Assembly: GCA_963844205.1 (NCBI GenBank)
Contig: CAWJNK010000014.1
Location: 1,302,001 to 1,366,000, forward strand
Length of the DNA: 64,000 bases
Source: DASSUW01 sp963844205
GTDB lineage: Bacteria > Actinomycetota > Thermoleophilia > Solirubrobacterales > Solirubrobacteraceae
Direction of reading: 5' to 3'
Part shown: positions 1 to 8,571 of the stretch, piece by piece
Layout of the letters: each line of letters starts with the position of its first letter
How positions within the stretch are numbered: position 1 is the first letter of the stretch
Translations under genes and position numbers: made by a program
Notes under the pieces: generated by a model
What the model was told of the DNA's origin: nothing
Database searches by the model: none
What the model saw: only the letters and a program-made list of their open reading frames with translations

Positions 1-3000
1 CTGAACATGACGTTGACGAACTCCGCCGGGTCGGGGGAGTCGCCGATCCAGCCGAAGAGCGAGAGGTCGAACGGCTCGTCGGGATCCTGCAGCCGCTCGA
101 ACAGGGTGCCGAAGGCGAACCGCCGGATCTCGACGTCGATCCCGATCGCCGCCAGGTTCCCGCGCACGATCTCGGCCTGCTCGAGGCATTCCGGCTGGTT
201 GCACGTGTAGAAGACGCCTCGGTGCCGGCCGTCACCCGCGAGGCGCCTGGCCGTCGCGACGTCAGGCCCGCCGAGCGGGTAGATCGCCGCGTCGCGGAAT
301 CCCGGCCAGCCGGGCGGAATGTGCTGGTCGGTCGGCCGCCCGGCGAGCATCGCCGGGATCGGGTGCTGCGCAAGTGCGCGGCGGTCGATCGCGTAGTTGA
401 CCGCCCGCCTCATCTCTGCCCGAGCGAACAGCGGCCGGCGCGGATTGAACAGGTAGCCCTGCGAGATCGGCTGCGGTCCCGAGAAGTACCGCTGCCGGCC
501 CGACGACGCGCCAGGGCTTCCAGGCCCGTAGCGCGCGATCAGCCGAGCCTGCAAGCGGGGCGGCACGAGGGGGAGGTAGTCCGCGCGCCCCGCGTCGACG
601 GCAGCGACGGCGCGGTCCGAGGTGGTCCCGATCGTGACCTCGATCTCCTCGAGGCGCTGCTGCCGCGGGCCGCGGTAGCCCGGGTTGCGGCGCAGCACCA
701 GGCGCCTGCGCGGCGCCACCTCGGCGACGTAGTAGGGACCGGCCGTCGCGACGCGCTCGAGACCTCGTGGCCGTGCCGGCGTGTCGGGCGGCATGGCACA
801 GAGCGAGAGGGCCCCCGCCACGCGGGCGGGCAGCGTCGGCGACGGGCGCGTCAGCCTGATCGTGAGCCGGTCTCCGTGCGCCGAGACGCCGGCGATCCTG
901 CGGGCACGTCCGGCCTGATACGCCGCGGCGCCCACGACGTCCCCGTAGAGGCTCATGTCTTGCTCGAGCGCGCGCTCGAAGGCGGCCGCCGTGACCGGAC
1001 GGCCCGACGGCGGCGAGAACCGGTAGCCGTCTCTGACGTGGAACGTGTATACGCGCCCGTCGGCCGACACGTCGGGCGGCGCCGTGGCGAGCTCCGGCTC
1101 GAGCGCCGAGCCCGCGCCGCCCGCGTAGGTCATGAGCCGCCCGCACGTCGCGTGCAGCAGCTGGTCGTTGCCGAGGGCGACCGGGTCGGTCGAGACGGGG
1201 TCGTGCTCGAGCAGCATCCGCAGCACCGATGGCCCACCGGCCGGCGCGGGAGGCGGGGGCGCCTCCTGGACGCTGACCCAGAGGTGCCCGTCCGCGAACG
1301 CGAGCGAGTGGGGCGCGCCGCCGAGGTCGATCGTCTTCGTGACGCGGTTCGTGTTCGGGTCGATCCGCGAGACAGTCCCCGACAGGCTGTTCGCCACCCA
1401 CACGGACCCGGCGCCCACCGCGATGCCGGATGGCAGCCGGCCGACCCGGATCTGGGCTTCGGGGGAGCGGGTGCCGGGATCGATCCGCGACACCCGTGTC
1501 GTCGCGGCTGTTCGCGACCCAGACGGCGCCTTCGCCGGCGGCGATGGGTCCAGGGCCGTTGCCGAGCGGGATCGTGTCCGTCACCGCGCCGGTGCTCGCG
1601 ATGCGGTGCACGGTGTTGTCGGTGCTGTCGGCAACCCAGACGGCTCCGTCGGCGACGGCCAAACCGGCAGGGTCGTTGCCGACGTCGACGCGGCCGGTCA
1701 CGCGTTTCCTCCGGGCATCGATCCTCAGGACGGCGGCGAGCTGCGTGCTCGCCACCCACAGTGAACCGCCGACCAGCACCGCCGCGCGCCTGGTGGGCAA
1801 ATGGTTTCCGGTCGTCGTCGACGTGGGCAGGGGCACCGAGTCCGCCACCGTCCCGAGATCGGCATCCACGCGCACGGCCCGGCCGCGCCGGCTGTCGGCG
1901 ATCCACGCCGAGCCGGCTCCGACGGCGAGCGCGTCGACCTCGACGTCCGGCGCGATCGTGGCGACGACGCGCCGCTTGCCCATGTCGATCTGCATCACGG
2001 TGCCGTCAGCGACGTTGGCGACCCAAACGGAGCGGTCGTCGGCCGCGAGCGCCTCCGGCTGGACGCCCACCGGCACGTCCGCGACGATGAGGCCGCTCTC
2101 AGGGTCGATCACGGCGACGGAGTCGGGGAGCACGGCGACGTCGGAGCTCGACCGGCTCAGCGCCACGGCGACGGCGACGGCCGCGTGGCGAGCGCGGCAC
2201 CCGCGATGATGAGCCCGAGACCGCGGCGACGAGCGGGCTCCGCTCGGCCGCGGACGCGCGCGCGGGGCGGGTCGAGCGCGGGGTCCTGGGCGAGGATCGC
2301 CTGCTCGAGCTCGCGCAGCCCCCTCCCCGGCTCGAGCCCCAGCTCGTCGACGAGCGCGCGACGCGCCTCGCGGAAGCTCTCGAGCGCCTCCGCCTGACGG
2401 CCCGACCGGTACAGCGCGAGCATGTGCTGCGCGCGCAGGCGCTCGCGTAGCGGATGCTCGCGCGCGAGCCCCTCGAGTTCCGCCACCAACTCGACGTGGC
2501 GGCCGAGATGGAGATCGGCCTCGATGCGCTCCTCGACTGCAGCGAGGCGCAGCTCCTCCAGCTGTGCCGCCCTGTCCTGCGCGAACCGTTCGTAGCCAAG
2601 ATCGCCCAGCACGGGCCCGCGCCACAGCGCCAGCGCCGATCGCAGGAGCTCGGCGGCGCGAGCCGGATCGTCATCCGAGAGCGCGGAGCGACCCGCCTCC
2701 ACGAGTCGCTCGAAGCGCAGCGCGTCGATCTGCTCAGGGTCGACCGCGAGCGCGTATCCGCCGCTCGAGCTGACGACGACCTCGTCGACGAGCGCCCTGC
2801 GCAGGTGGGAGACGTAGACCTGCACGGTCTTGACAGCGGTGGGTGGCGGCCGTTCGCCCCACATGAGGTCGACGATGCGATCGACGGAGACGGTCTCGCC
2901 GCGTTGCAGGAGCAGGATCGCGAGCACGGCTCGCTGACGTGCTCCCCCGAGGGCGATCGTCCGATCGTCGTCGAGGACATCCAGCGGACCGAGGATCCGG

Positions 3001-3011
3001 AACTCGAGCAC
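1..3011 (-). pseudogene. BTAD (SARP-type) regulator / YncE-like propeller / SBP_bac_5 fusion, two apparent frameshifts, 3' end outside window
   Basis: The gene starts at 3011 with an OmpR-type winged helix (residues about 1-95), followed by a BTAD domain (to about 240), as in SARP regulators. A hydrophobic segment follows, then beta-propeller repeats of the VWVANS type, then a family-5 extracellular solute-binding domain that runs off the left edge (its end reads WIGDSPDPAEF). The three parts lie in three reading frames. Frame is lost near 2181-2186, where one G seems to be missing (ATRPSP should read ATAAVAVA). It is lost again near 1492-1496, where one extra G turns DDTVSRIDP into DDTGVADR. 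The third frame is stop-free from about 1490 to 1. Such one-chain fusions are typical of Thermoleophilia. The two single-base indels in GC runs may be sequencing errors or may mark a decaying gene. Confidence 0.75.
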
Positions 3012-3144
3012 TCACCACGCCTCACCGCCACGCTACCCGCGCGTTTACCGGCTTACAACCGGCTCCTGCCGGTCCGAAGCCGCGCTGCGGGAGCGTCGCC
3101 GCAATCCGGTCGCATCGGGCGACCGGCGGAACAGGAGCGGCACC

Positions 3145-3444
3145 ATGCTCCACCACACGCACCACCGCCGGCTGCTTGCCACCGTCGCGGCGGCCGCCGC
3201 GCTCGCGGCGACCGCGCCCGCCGCGCTCGCGATACCGATCGATGGCGGCGGCTCGGTTGGCACGACCCCCGCGTCTGAGCCCGAGAGCGTCCGGGTCGTG
3301 CGGGTGCAGGTCGACGAAGGCCTGGACTGGAGCGACGCCGGCATCGGCGCCGCCGGGATGCTCGCACTGGTCCTCATCGGCTACGGCGGCGCACGCGCGC
3401 TCACCAGCGTGCCCCGACACGCACGGTCCACGGCGCACTCGTGA
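3145..3444 (+). CDS. Small secreted or membrane-anchored hypothetical protein
   Basis: A 99-residue protein with a clear N-terminal signal peptide: a His/Arg-rich n-region, an Ala-rich hydrophobic core and an AxA-like site near residue 29. After a short polar stretch containing VRVVRVQVDEGLDW there is one transmembrane helix near residues 70-88 (AAGMLALVLIGYGG) and a short basic tail. It has no recognised domain. A GGAGCGGC stretch just before the ATG can act as ribosome-binding site. It is transcribed away from the BTAD fusion across a 133-bp gap that contains short CCGGC/GCCGG dyads. Similar short signal-plus-helix proteins are common near regulators in actinobacteria; I infer no function. 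Confidence 0.6.
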   Translation: MLHHTHHRRLLATVAAAAALAATAPAALAIPIDGGGSVGTTPASEPESVRVVRVQVDEGLDWSDAGIGAAGMLALVLIGYGGARALTSVPRHARSTAHS

Positions 3445-3560
3445 CGTTCCGTCGCCAGGCCCTGCGCCGGACTGATCGCCGGCGCGTGCGCGTCAGATCC
3501 GTGTCAACGCGGCCGGGGAAGCCCAGCCCCGGCCGTCCGCAAACTCCATTGGAGGCCGCC

Positions 3561-4897
3561 GTGCACTTTGTCCGTCTCTTGACAGTCTCGCTCGCGACAG
3601 CCGCAGCGATGGTCGCGCCCGCGAGCGCGAGTCCACCCTCGAGCCCGAACGCGGTCAGCGCGTGGAACGCGCACGCGGGAAAGGCGGCGCTCGCTGCCTG
3701 CATCGCGCCGGCCGACAACCCGCTCAGCGAATCGCGGATGTACGCGATGTCTCACCTGGCGATCCATGACGCCCTCAACGCCATCGATCGTCGCTCCGAG
3801 CCGTACGCGTACGACGCTCGCGCGCGGCGTGGCGCGTCGCCGGACGCCGCCGTCGCCACCGCGGCGCGGGACGTGCTCGTTTCCGTGCTCGGCCAGCTAC
3901 AGGCGCCGTTCCCGCAGGAGTGCATTGACGCCGGCGTCGCGAGCGTCGAGTCCGACTACGCTGCCGCGCTGGACGCCATCCGCGACGGCCCACGGAAGCG
4001 GCGCGGCCTGGCCGTCGGCCACGCCGCCGCCACGGCCGTCCTGGCGCTCCGGTCCGGCGACGGCGGCGACACAACGCTGCTGGACTTCGACTTCCCGCAA
4101 GGCACCGCGCCGGGCGAATGGATCTTCACGCCCGACCGCCCGTTCGCGTTCGCCCCGGGCTGGGCGCACGTCACGCCGTTCGTGCTCGACGACGCCTCGC
4201 AGTTCCGGCCCGGACCGCCGAACGCGCTCGACTCACCCGAGTACGCCGCCGACCTCAACGAAGTCAAGGCACTCGGGGGCGACGGCATCACCACCACGAG
4301 CGCGCGCACTCCCGAGCAGACCGAGATCGCGCTCTTCTGGCTCGAAAGCTCACCGCTGCAATGGAACCGCATCGCACGCACGCTCTCCGCGAGCCGGCGC
4401 CTCGATCCGTGGCAGAGCGCGCGGCTGTTCGCGTTACTCGACATGGCGCTCGCCGACGGCTACATAGGCTCGTTCGACACCAAGTACCACTACCGCTACT
4501 GGCGGCCCGTCTCCGCGATCCGCGCGGCGGACTCCGACGGCAATCCGGACACGAGCGCCGATCCCGCGTGGACGCCGCTCGTGACGACACCACCGATCCC
4601 GGACTACGACTCCGCCCACGCGGTCGAGGGCGCAGCCGCCGCTGCCGTGTTCCACCGGTCTTCGGGACCCAGCGATCGCGTTCCGCACGGCAGCCGCACA
4701 CTGCCCGCCGGGAGCACTGCGACGACACGCAGCCGGTGTCGCGCTCATACGCGACCTTCACCGAGGCGGCGAAGGAGAACGGCCTGTCGCGGATCCTGAA
4801 CGGCTTCCACTTCCGCAAGGCCGTGCGGGAAGGGATCGACCACGGTCGGCGGATCGGGCGGCTGGCCGCCAGCCGCCACCTGCGCCCAGCGCGCTAG
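3561..4897 (+). pseudogene. Vanadium-dependent haloperoxidase / PAP2-superfamily protein, frameshifted near the 3' end
   Basis: GTG at 3561 follows a good GGAGG and opens a signal peptide (VHFVRLLTVSLATAAAM), so I prefer it to the longer open frame beginning at 3441. The body matches secreted actinobacterial vanadium haloperoxidase-like proteins of the PAP2 superfamily: the conserved KYHYRYWRPVSAIRAAD block (Lys and Arg binding vanadate or phosphate) and PDYDSAHAVEGAAAA (Ser and His of the second motif). After about 4648 the frame breaks. FFGT, AIAFRTAAAH, TLPAG and EHCDDTQPVSRSYATFTEAAKENGLSRI are spread over all three frames within about 90 bp. The last frame restores the expected C-terminus, with its Arg/His region, and stops at 4897. 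Several single-base losses explain it. A hairpin terminator follows. Substrate is unknown. Confidence 0.7.
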
Positions 4898-4907
4898 ACG
4901 TAAGCAG

Positions 4908-4933
4908 CTGCTCGCGGCGACAGCCGCGAGCAG
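4908..4933 (+). terminator. Hairpin terminator after the haloperoxidase
   Basis: A perfect 11-bp inverted repeat, CTGCTCGCGGC and GCCGCGAGCAG around a GACA loop, lies 10 bases past the haloperoxidase stop. No U-tract follows, as is common in high-GC actinobacteria. Confidence 0.6.
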
Positions 4934-5046
4934 ACTGCCGCACCACAGTTCGCCGGGACGTCGCGCTCGCCCACCGGACGTCGCCAGGAAAGTCGCCAGA
5001 AATCAGGGCGAGGGCGCTAGAGACCCCGTACGGCGCGGCGTTCAGC

Positions 5047-5079
5047 GTTTGACCTTCGATGCGACACCGAAGCTCAAAC
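5047..5079 (-). terminator. Hairpin terminator of the tRNA-Ser/tRNA-Arg unit
   Basis: Inverted repeat with arms GTTTGA/TCAAAC and CTTCG/CGAAG separated by one C-C mismatch and a 9-base loop. It lies 22 bases past the 3' end of the leftward tRNA-Arg, where a terminator for the tRNA transcript is expected. The interval 4934-5046 holds nothing else that I can recognise. Confidence 0.5.
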
Positions 5080-5101
5080 CGGGCAAATCCCATCTACAAA
5101 G

Positions 5102-5175
<74 letters not shown>

Positions 5176-5203
5176 AGGGATGGCGCTCCATGGTAGCCGC
5201 CAG

Positions 5204-5293
5204 CGGAGAGGGCGGGATTCGAACCCGCGATGGAGCTTTCCGCCCCATACTCGCTTAGCAGGCGAGTGCCTTCAGCCACTCGGCCACCTCTCC
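5204..5293 (-). tRNA. tRNA-Ser (GCT)
   Basis: Minus strand. Acceptor GGAGAGG/CCTCTCC, anticodon stem ACTCG/CGAGT with loop CTGCTAA (anticodon GCT, reading AGC/AGU), the long class II variable arm of serine tRNAs and a standard T arm. CCA is not encoded. It lies 23 bases downstream of the mreB-like stop and upstream of tRNA-Arg. Confidence 0.95.
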
Positions 5294-5315
5294 GGGTCCG
5301 GCCAGTGTAGTCGGC

Positions 5316-6380
5316 TCAAGCCGCGCCGCGGCGGCGCCCGAGGGCGTCGAGCTCCTCGAGCGATTGGCCGGCGCCGGAGGCGACGCAGGTGAGCGGGGCG
5401 TCGGCGATGTGGACCGGCATCCCGGTCTCGCGGTGGACGCGGTCGGCGAATCCGCGCAGGAGCGCGCCGCCGCCGGCGAGCACGAGCCCGTGGGTCGCGA
5501 TGTCGGCCGCGAGCTCGGGCGGCGTCTCCTCGAGCGTGGCGTGGACGGCGGCCATGATGTCGGCCAGCGGCGGGTCGATCGCGCGGCGGACCTCGTCGCT
5601 CCCGAGCTCCATCTCACGCGGGAGGCCGGAGAGCAGGTCGCGGCCGCGGATCCGCGTCGTGATCTCCTCGGGCAGCCGCGCGGCCGAGCCGACCGCCAGC
5701 TTGATCGCCTCCGCGCTCTGGGAGCCGATCGCCATCCGGTGCTCGAGCCGGATGTGGTTCGTGATCGCGTCGTCGAGGTCGTAGCCGCCCACCCGGAGGG
5801 ACTGCGAGACGACGATGCCGCCGAGCGAGATCACCGCCACCTCGCTGGTGCCGCCGCCGACGTCGACCACCATCCGCCCCACCGGCTCGGCGATCGGCAG
5901 GCCGGCGCCGATCGCGGCCGCGAGGGACTCCTCGATCAGGTGCACCTCGCGCGCGCCGGCGCTCAGCGACGCCTCCTCGACCGCGCGCCGCTCGACGTCG
6001 GTGACGCCCGACGGCGCGCACATGACCAGCCGCGGGCGGCTGAACCGGCTGTGGAGCACCTTGTCGACGAACTGGCGCAGCATCGCCTCGGTGACCTCGA
6101 AGTCGGCGATCACGCCGTGGCGTAGCGGCCGGTCGGCCGAGATCGTGGCGGGCGTGCGGCCGATCATCAGCTGGGCGTCGGCGCCCACGGCGTGCACCTC
6201 GCCGGTGCGCTGGTCGATCGCGACCACCGACGGCTCGGAGAGCACGATCCCGCGCCCGCGCACGTAGACGACCGTGTTCGCGGTGCCGAGGTCGATCGCC
6301 ATGTCGCCGACCGACCGCAGGGCGGACAGCGACCAGCGCCGTCGCGGGCGCTGCGACCCGAACACTCTCCGAGAGGGCAT
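5316..6380 (-). CDS. mreB: MreB-like rod-shape-determining actin homologue
   Basis: A 354-residue protein with the actin-fold nucleotide-binding motifs of MreB: phosphate 1 (IDLGTANTVVYVRGRGIVL, near residue 29), the connect and phosphate 2 region (VDVGGGTSEVAVISLGG, near 170), and the adenosine motif (GLVLAGGGALLRG, near 306). The length matches MreB/Mbl (about 335-350). The first 27 residues are a basic, non-homologous extension, so translation could begin later at MAIDLGTAN. It would polymerise under the membrane and guide peptidoglycan synthesis. Here it stands alone without mreC/mreD, so it may be an extra paralogue. A minus-strand TATGCT lies 8 bases before the ATG, suggesting a leaderless start, and only 38 bp separate it from the divergent LysE gene. 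Confidence 0.92.
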   Translation of the reverse strand: MPSRRVFGSQRPRRRWSLSALRSVGDMAIDLGTANTVVYVRGRGIVLSEPSVVAIDQRTGEVHAVGADAQLMIGRTPATISADRPLRHGVIADFEVTEAMLRQFVDKVLHSRFSRPRLVMCAPSGVTDVERRAVEEASLSAGAREVHLIEESLAAAIGAGLPIAEPVGRMVVDVGGGTSEVAVISLGGIVVSQSLRVGGYDLDDAITNHIRLEHRMAIGSQSAEAIKLAVGSAARLPEEITTRIRGRDLLSGLPREMELGSDEVRRAIDPPLADIMAAVHATLEETPPELAADIATHGLVLAGGGALLRGFADRVHRETGMPVHIADAPLTCVASGAGQSLEELDALGRRRGAA

Positions 6381-6418
6381 GCACGACCAGCATACGGGCG
6401 CGCCGGTACGGTTCCTGC
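6381..6418. promoter_or_regulatory. Compact divergent promoter of mreB and lysE-like gene
   Basis: Only 38 bp separate two divergent starts. TACGGT at 6407-6412 sits exactly 6 bases before the rightward ATG (6419). On the other strand TATGCT (6394-6389) sits 8 bases before the leftward ATG (6380). Neither gene has a Shine-Dalgarno sequence, so both transcripts are probably leaderless. This is inferred from spacing only. Confidence 0.45.
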
Positions 6419-7066
6419 ATGCCCGACGCGTCGACGTTCCTGCTCTTTGCGGCCGCGAGCCTCGCGTTCCTGGCGATCCCAGGGCCGTCGGTCTTCTACA
6501 TCGTCACCCGCAGCCTGTCCCAAGGCCGTCGCGCGGGGGTCACGTCGATGCTCGGGGTCCAGGCGGGTGGGCTGGTCCACGTCGTCGCCGCGGCCTTCGG
6601 GGTCTCCGCTCTGATCGCGTCCTCGGCGACCGCGTTCACGATCGTCAAGTACGTGGGTGCGGCGTACCTGGTGCTCCTCGGCATCCGCAAGCTGCTCTCG
6701 CGCGGGGACGAGGACGTCGACGAGCTCGAGCCGCGCGGGCCCGCTTCCGGCCGCCGCCTGTTCTGGCAGGGCATGGTCGTGAACGTGCTGAACCCGAAGA
6801 CCGCGCTGTTCTTCCTCGCGTTCCTGCCGCAGTTCGTCGACCCGTCCGCCGGCCCGGTCGCGCCGCAGATGCTGGTGCTCGGCACGCTGCTGGTCGGGTT
6901 GGGCGTGATGAGCGACGGGACCTACGCGCTGGTCGCCGCCGGCGCCGGGCGGAAGCTGCGCGAGACGGCGGCCGCCCGTCGCCGGCTCGATCACCTCAGC
7001 GGCGGCGTGTTCGTGGCGCTCGGCGTCGTCGCGGCGCTGGCCGGCGAGCCGCGGTCACAGAGCTGA
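6419..7066 (+). CDS. LysE/RhtB-family amino-acid exporter
   Basis: A 215-residue polytopic protein of normal family length. It has about six hydrophobic segments, the family signature AIPGPSVFYIVTRSLSQGRRAG near residues 18-40 and the NVLNPKTALFFLAFLPQFVD motif near 122-140. Proteins of this family export amino acids (homoserine, threonine, lysine or others) by proton exchange at the cytoplasmic membrane; the substrate cannot be read from the sequence. It stands alone, divergent from mreB. A probable minus-10 TACGGT lies 6 bases before its ATG. Confidence 0.88.
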   Translation: MPDASTFLLFAAASLAFLAIPGPSVFYIVTRSLSQGRRAGVTSMLGVQAGGLVHVVAAAFGVSALIASSATAFTIVKYVGAAYLVLLGIRKLLSRGDEDVDELEPRGPASGRRLFWQGMVVNVLNPKTALFFLAFLPQFVDPSAGPVAPQMLVLGTLLVGLGVMSDGTYALVAAGAGRKLRETAAARRRLDHLSGGVFVALGVVAALAGEPRSQS

Positions 7067-7088
7067 GCGCCGATCCGAGGTAGAGGAC

Positions 7089-7268
7089 ATGAAACGCCAC
7101 GAGCAGGAGCCCGCACCCGCTGGCACCGAGCGCCTGAGCGGCATACGGAGCCACGCCCACGACGAAGACGACGACCGCCCGTCGGGGGAGGACCTCAAGC
7201 CCCAGGGCTCGCAGCTGTTCAAGGTGCCGGAGTTGCCGCGCTTCCTGCGCATGAAGCGCGAGCGCTGA
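7089..7268 (+). CDS. Small charged hypothetical protein (59 aa)
   Basis: ATG at 7089 begins a 59-residue frame ending at 7268. Its sequence is non-random: MKRHEQEPAPAGTERLSG, an acidic HDEDDDR stretch, and a C-terminal QLFKVPELPRFLRMKRER that could form an amphipathic basic helix. No domain is recognised and there is no signal peptide. It starts 22 bases after the LysE stop, with GAGG/TAGAGG just upstream, so it may be the last gene of that unit. Its 3' end overlaps by 50 bases the end of the convergent alpha/beta-hydrolase gene. It is similar in flavour to the 56-residue protein at 9039. Confidence 0.5.
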   Translation: MKRHEQEPAPAGTERLSGIRSHAHDEDDDRPSGEDLKPQGSQLFKVPELPRFLRMKRER

Positions 7269-7776
7269 GGAAGTCGAGCAGCACGGCGGCGAGCTGGTCG
7301 GGCGCCTCCTCGGCCATGTGGTGGCCGCTGTCGATCGTCGCCCCGCGCACGTCGTCGGCCCAGTCGCGCCAGATCGCGAGCGGGTCGCCCCACAGCTCCT
7401 CGAGGTCGTCGTGGAGTGACCAGGCGACCAGCGTCGGGCAGCGGACGCGACGCCCGGCCGCGCGGTCGGCGTCATCGTGCTCGCGGTCGATCCCCAGCCC
7501 CGCCCGCATCAGCGCCACGCAGTCGCGGGCCATCGCGCGCTTGGAGTACGGCTCGTGGTCGGACGTGGTCGGCGGCTTCGACGACTCCCCGTAGCCCCGG
7601 AGGTCCGGGCACACCACGGTGTGCCTTTGTGCCAGCGGCGGCGCCACGCGATGCCACGTGACATGCGTCCGCGGATGGCCGTGCAGCAGCACGACCGGCG
7701 GTCCCGACCCGCCGTGCCGGACTCTCAGCACCGCCTCCCCGACGTCGATCCGCTCGAGCGCGAAGCCTTCGAACAC
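7219..7776 (-). CDS. Alpha/beta hydrolase with internal in-frame deletion (haloacetate-dehalogenase-like), probably inactive
   Basis: The N-terminal 95 residues match fluoroacetate/haloacetate-dehalogenase-like hydrolases: oxyanion HGHPRTHVTWHRVAP, then VVCPDLRGYGESSKPPTT and KRAMARDCVALMRA. The C-terminal part matches the end of the same family: LGIDREHDDADRAAGRRV, then CPTLVAWS and the catalytic-His block DSGHHMAEEAP. The roughly 100-110 residues normally between them are absent. These hold the nucleophile elbow (GHDRG, nucleophile Asp) and the cap domain. Total length is 185 against about 290. The frame is kept across the joint MRA|GLGID. Without a nucleophile, hydrolase activity is not expected. 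The remainder could be a recent deletion allele or an assembly collapse. Confidence 0.75.
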   Translation of the reverse strand: MFEGFALERIDVGEAVLRVRHGGSGPPVVLLHGHPRTHVTWHRVAPPLAQRHTVVCPDLRGYGESSKPPTTSDHEPYSKRAMARDCVALMRAGLGIDREHDDADRAAGRRVRCPTLVAWSLHDDLEELWGDPLAIWRDWADDVRGATIDSGHHMAEEAPDQLAAVLLDFLSARASCAGSAATPAP

Positions 7777-7814
7777 GCGGCTGTCCTGCCCGGACGGTCA
7801 TCATGGAACACCCC

Positions 7815-7901
7815 GGAGGGGTGGCAGAGCGGTCGAATGCACCGGTCTTGAAAACCGGAGTCCGTTCACGCGGACCGCGGGTTCGAATCCCGCCCCCTCC
7901 G
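7815..7901 (+). tRNA. tRNA-Ser (TGA)
   Basis: Plus strand. Acceptor GGAGGGG/CCCCTCC, anticodon stem ACCGG/CCGGA region with loop CTTGAAA (anticodon TGA, reading UCA and UCG), class II long variable arm and T arm GGGTTCGAATCCC. CCA is not encoded. It stands alone and lies 38 bases past the start codon of the divergent hydrolase gene. Confidence 0.95.
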
Positions 7902-8084
7902 CTCCGCATCGCCCCGGGACGCCGTGCGTTGCGCCCAGCAGGCCGGGCAATAGTCGCGGTCGTCGTGGCTCAGGTAACCCGTCGCACGTCGAAGGGTCTC
8001 GATCGCGAGCACCGACGCCGTCACGTAGTCGTCGCACGAATCGCAATCGATCCGCGTGCCCGATGCGCTACGGAGGACAGTCAC
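7866..8084 (-). CDS. Possible small zinc-ribbon protein overlapping tRNA-Ser antisense
   Basis: A 72-codon frame (GTG at 8084) encodes CDSCDDYVTASVLAIETLRR and, 30 residues on, a second CPAC pair in DRDYCPACWAQR. The C-x2-C...C-x2-C spacing suits a small zinc ribbon. The conserved-looking core spans about residues 12-50. The C-terminal 20 residues are read antisense through the 3' half of tRNA-Ser and look like tRNA-derived noise, so the true end is uncertain. A longer in-frame ATG at 8207 would overlap the SnoaL-like gene. No good ribosome-binding site is seen. Confidence 0.35.
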   Translation of the reverse strand: MTVLRSASGTRIDCDSCDDYVTASVLAIETLRRATGYLSHDDRDYCPACWAQRTASRGDAERRGRDSNPRSA

Positions 8085-8154
8085 CGGCCGGCTGTCGACG
8101 AATCGCGGGCCACTGCGGCGGTTGATCGGTGGGAGCCGGAATCGCGGCTGGCCA

Positions 8155-8571
8155 TCATGTCCATCGTGCCTGTCGCTCGGCCCCGGCCGAGCGGAGGGCC
8201 CCGTCACGTGCCGCGAAGTCGCGGATCGCGGTGAAGCGGCCGCCGCGGCGCTCGAAGACGTTGTGAATCTGGCCTCGTAGCTGCACGCCGGGCGGCTGTG
8301 GCAGGTGCTGGCTGCGCGTGCCCATGACGACCTGCCCGGGCGCAGAGATCAGCTCGATCGCATCGGCCTCCAGGTGCACTGGGACCTGCTCGCGCAGAGC
8401 ATCGATAACGGCGGTGCGGCCAACGCAGACGAGGTCGCCGGGCACGCCGTGCCAGACGACCTGCGGATCGAGGAGCTCGGCAATCGCGTCGAGATCTGCG
8501 GTTCTCAACGCGGAGATCCAGTCGAGGATCAGTTCGAGGTTGCTCTGAGGTGGGGGACCGCTGGCGCTCAT
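8155..8571 (-). CDS. SnoaL/NTF2-like protein
   Basis: A 138-residue protein with the N-terminal helix and cone-barrel pattern of SnoaL-like NTF2-fold proteins (LDWISALRTADLDAIAELLDPQVVWHGVPGD, then IDALREQVP and later QIHNVFERRGGRFTAIRDF). Family members bind or isomerise small hydrophobic molecules, but many have no known activity. Its ATG at 8571 overlaps the stop of the upstream ArsR-type gene as ATGA, so the two are translationally coupled. The regulator probably controls this gene. Confidence 0.7.
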   Translation of the reverse strand: MSASGPPPQSNLELILDWISALRTADLDAIAELLDPQVVWHGVPGDLVCVGRTAVIDALREQVPVHLEADAIELISAPGQVVMGTRSQHLPQPPGVQLRGQIHNVFERRGGRFTAIRDFAARDGALRSAGAERQARWT

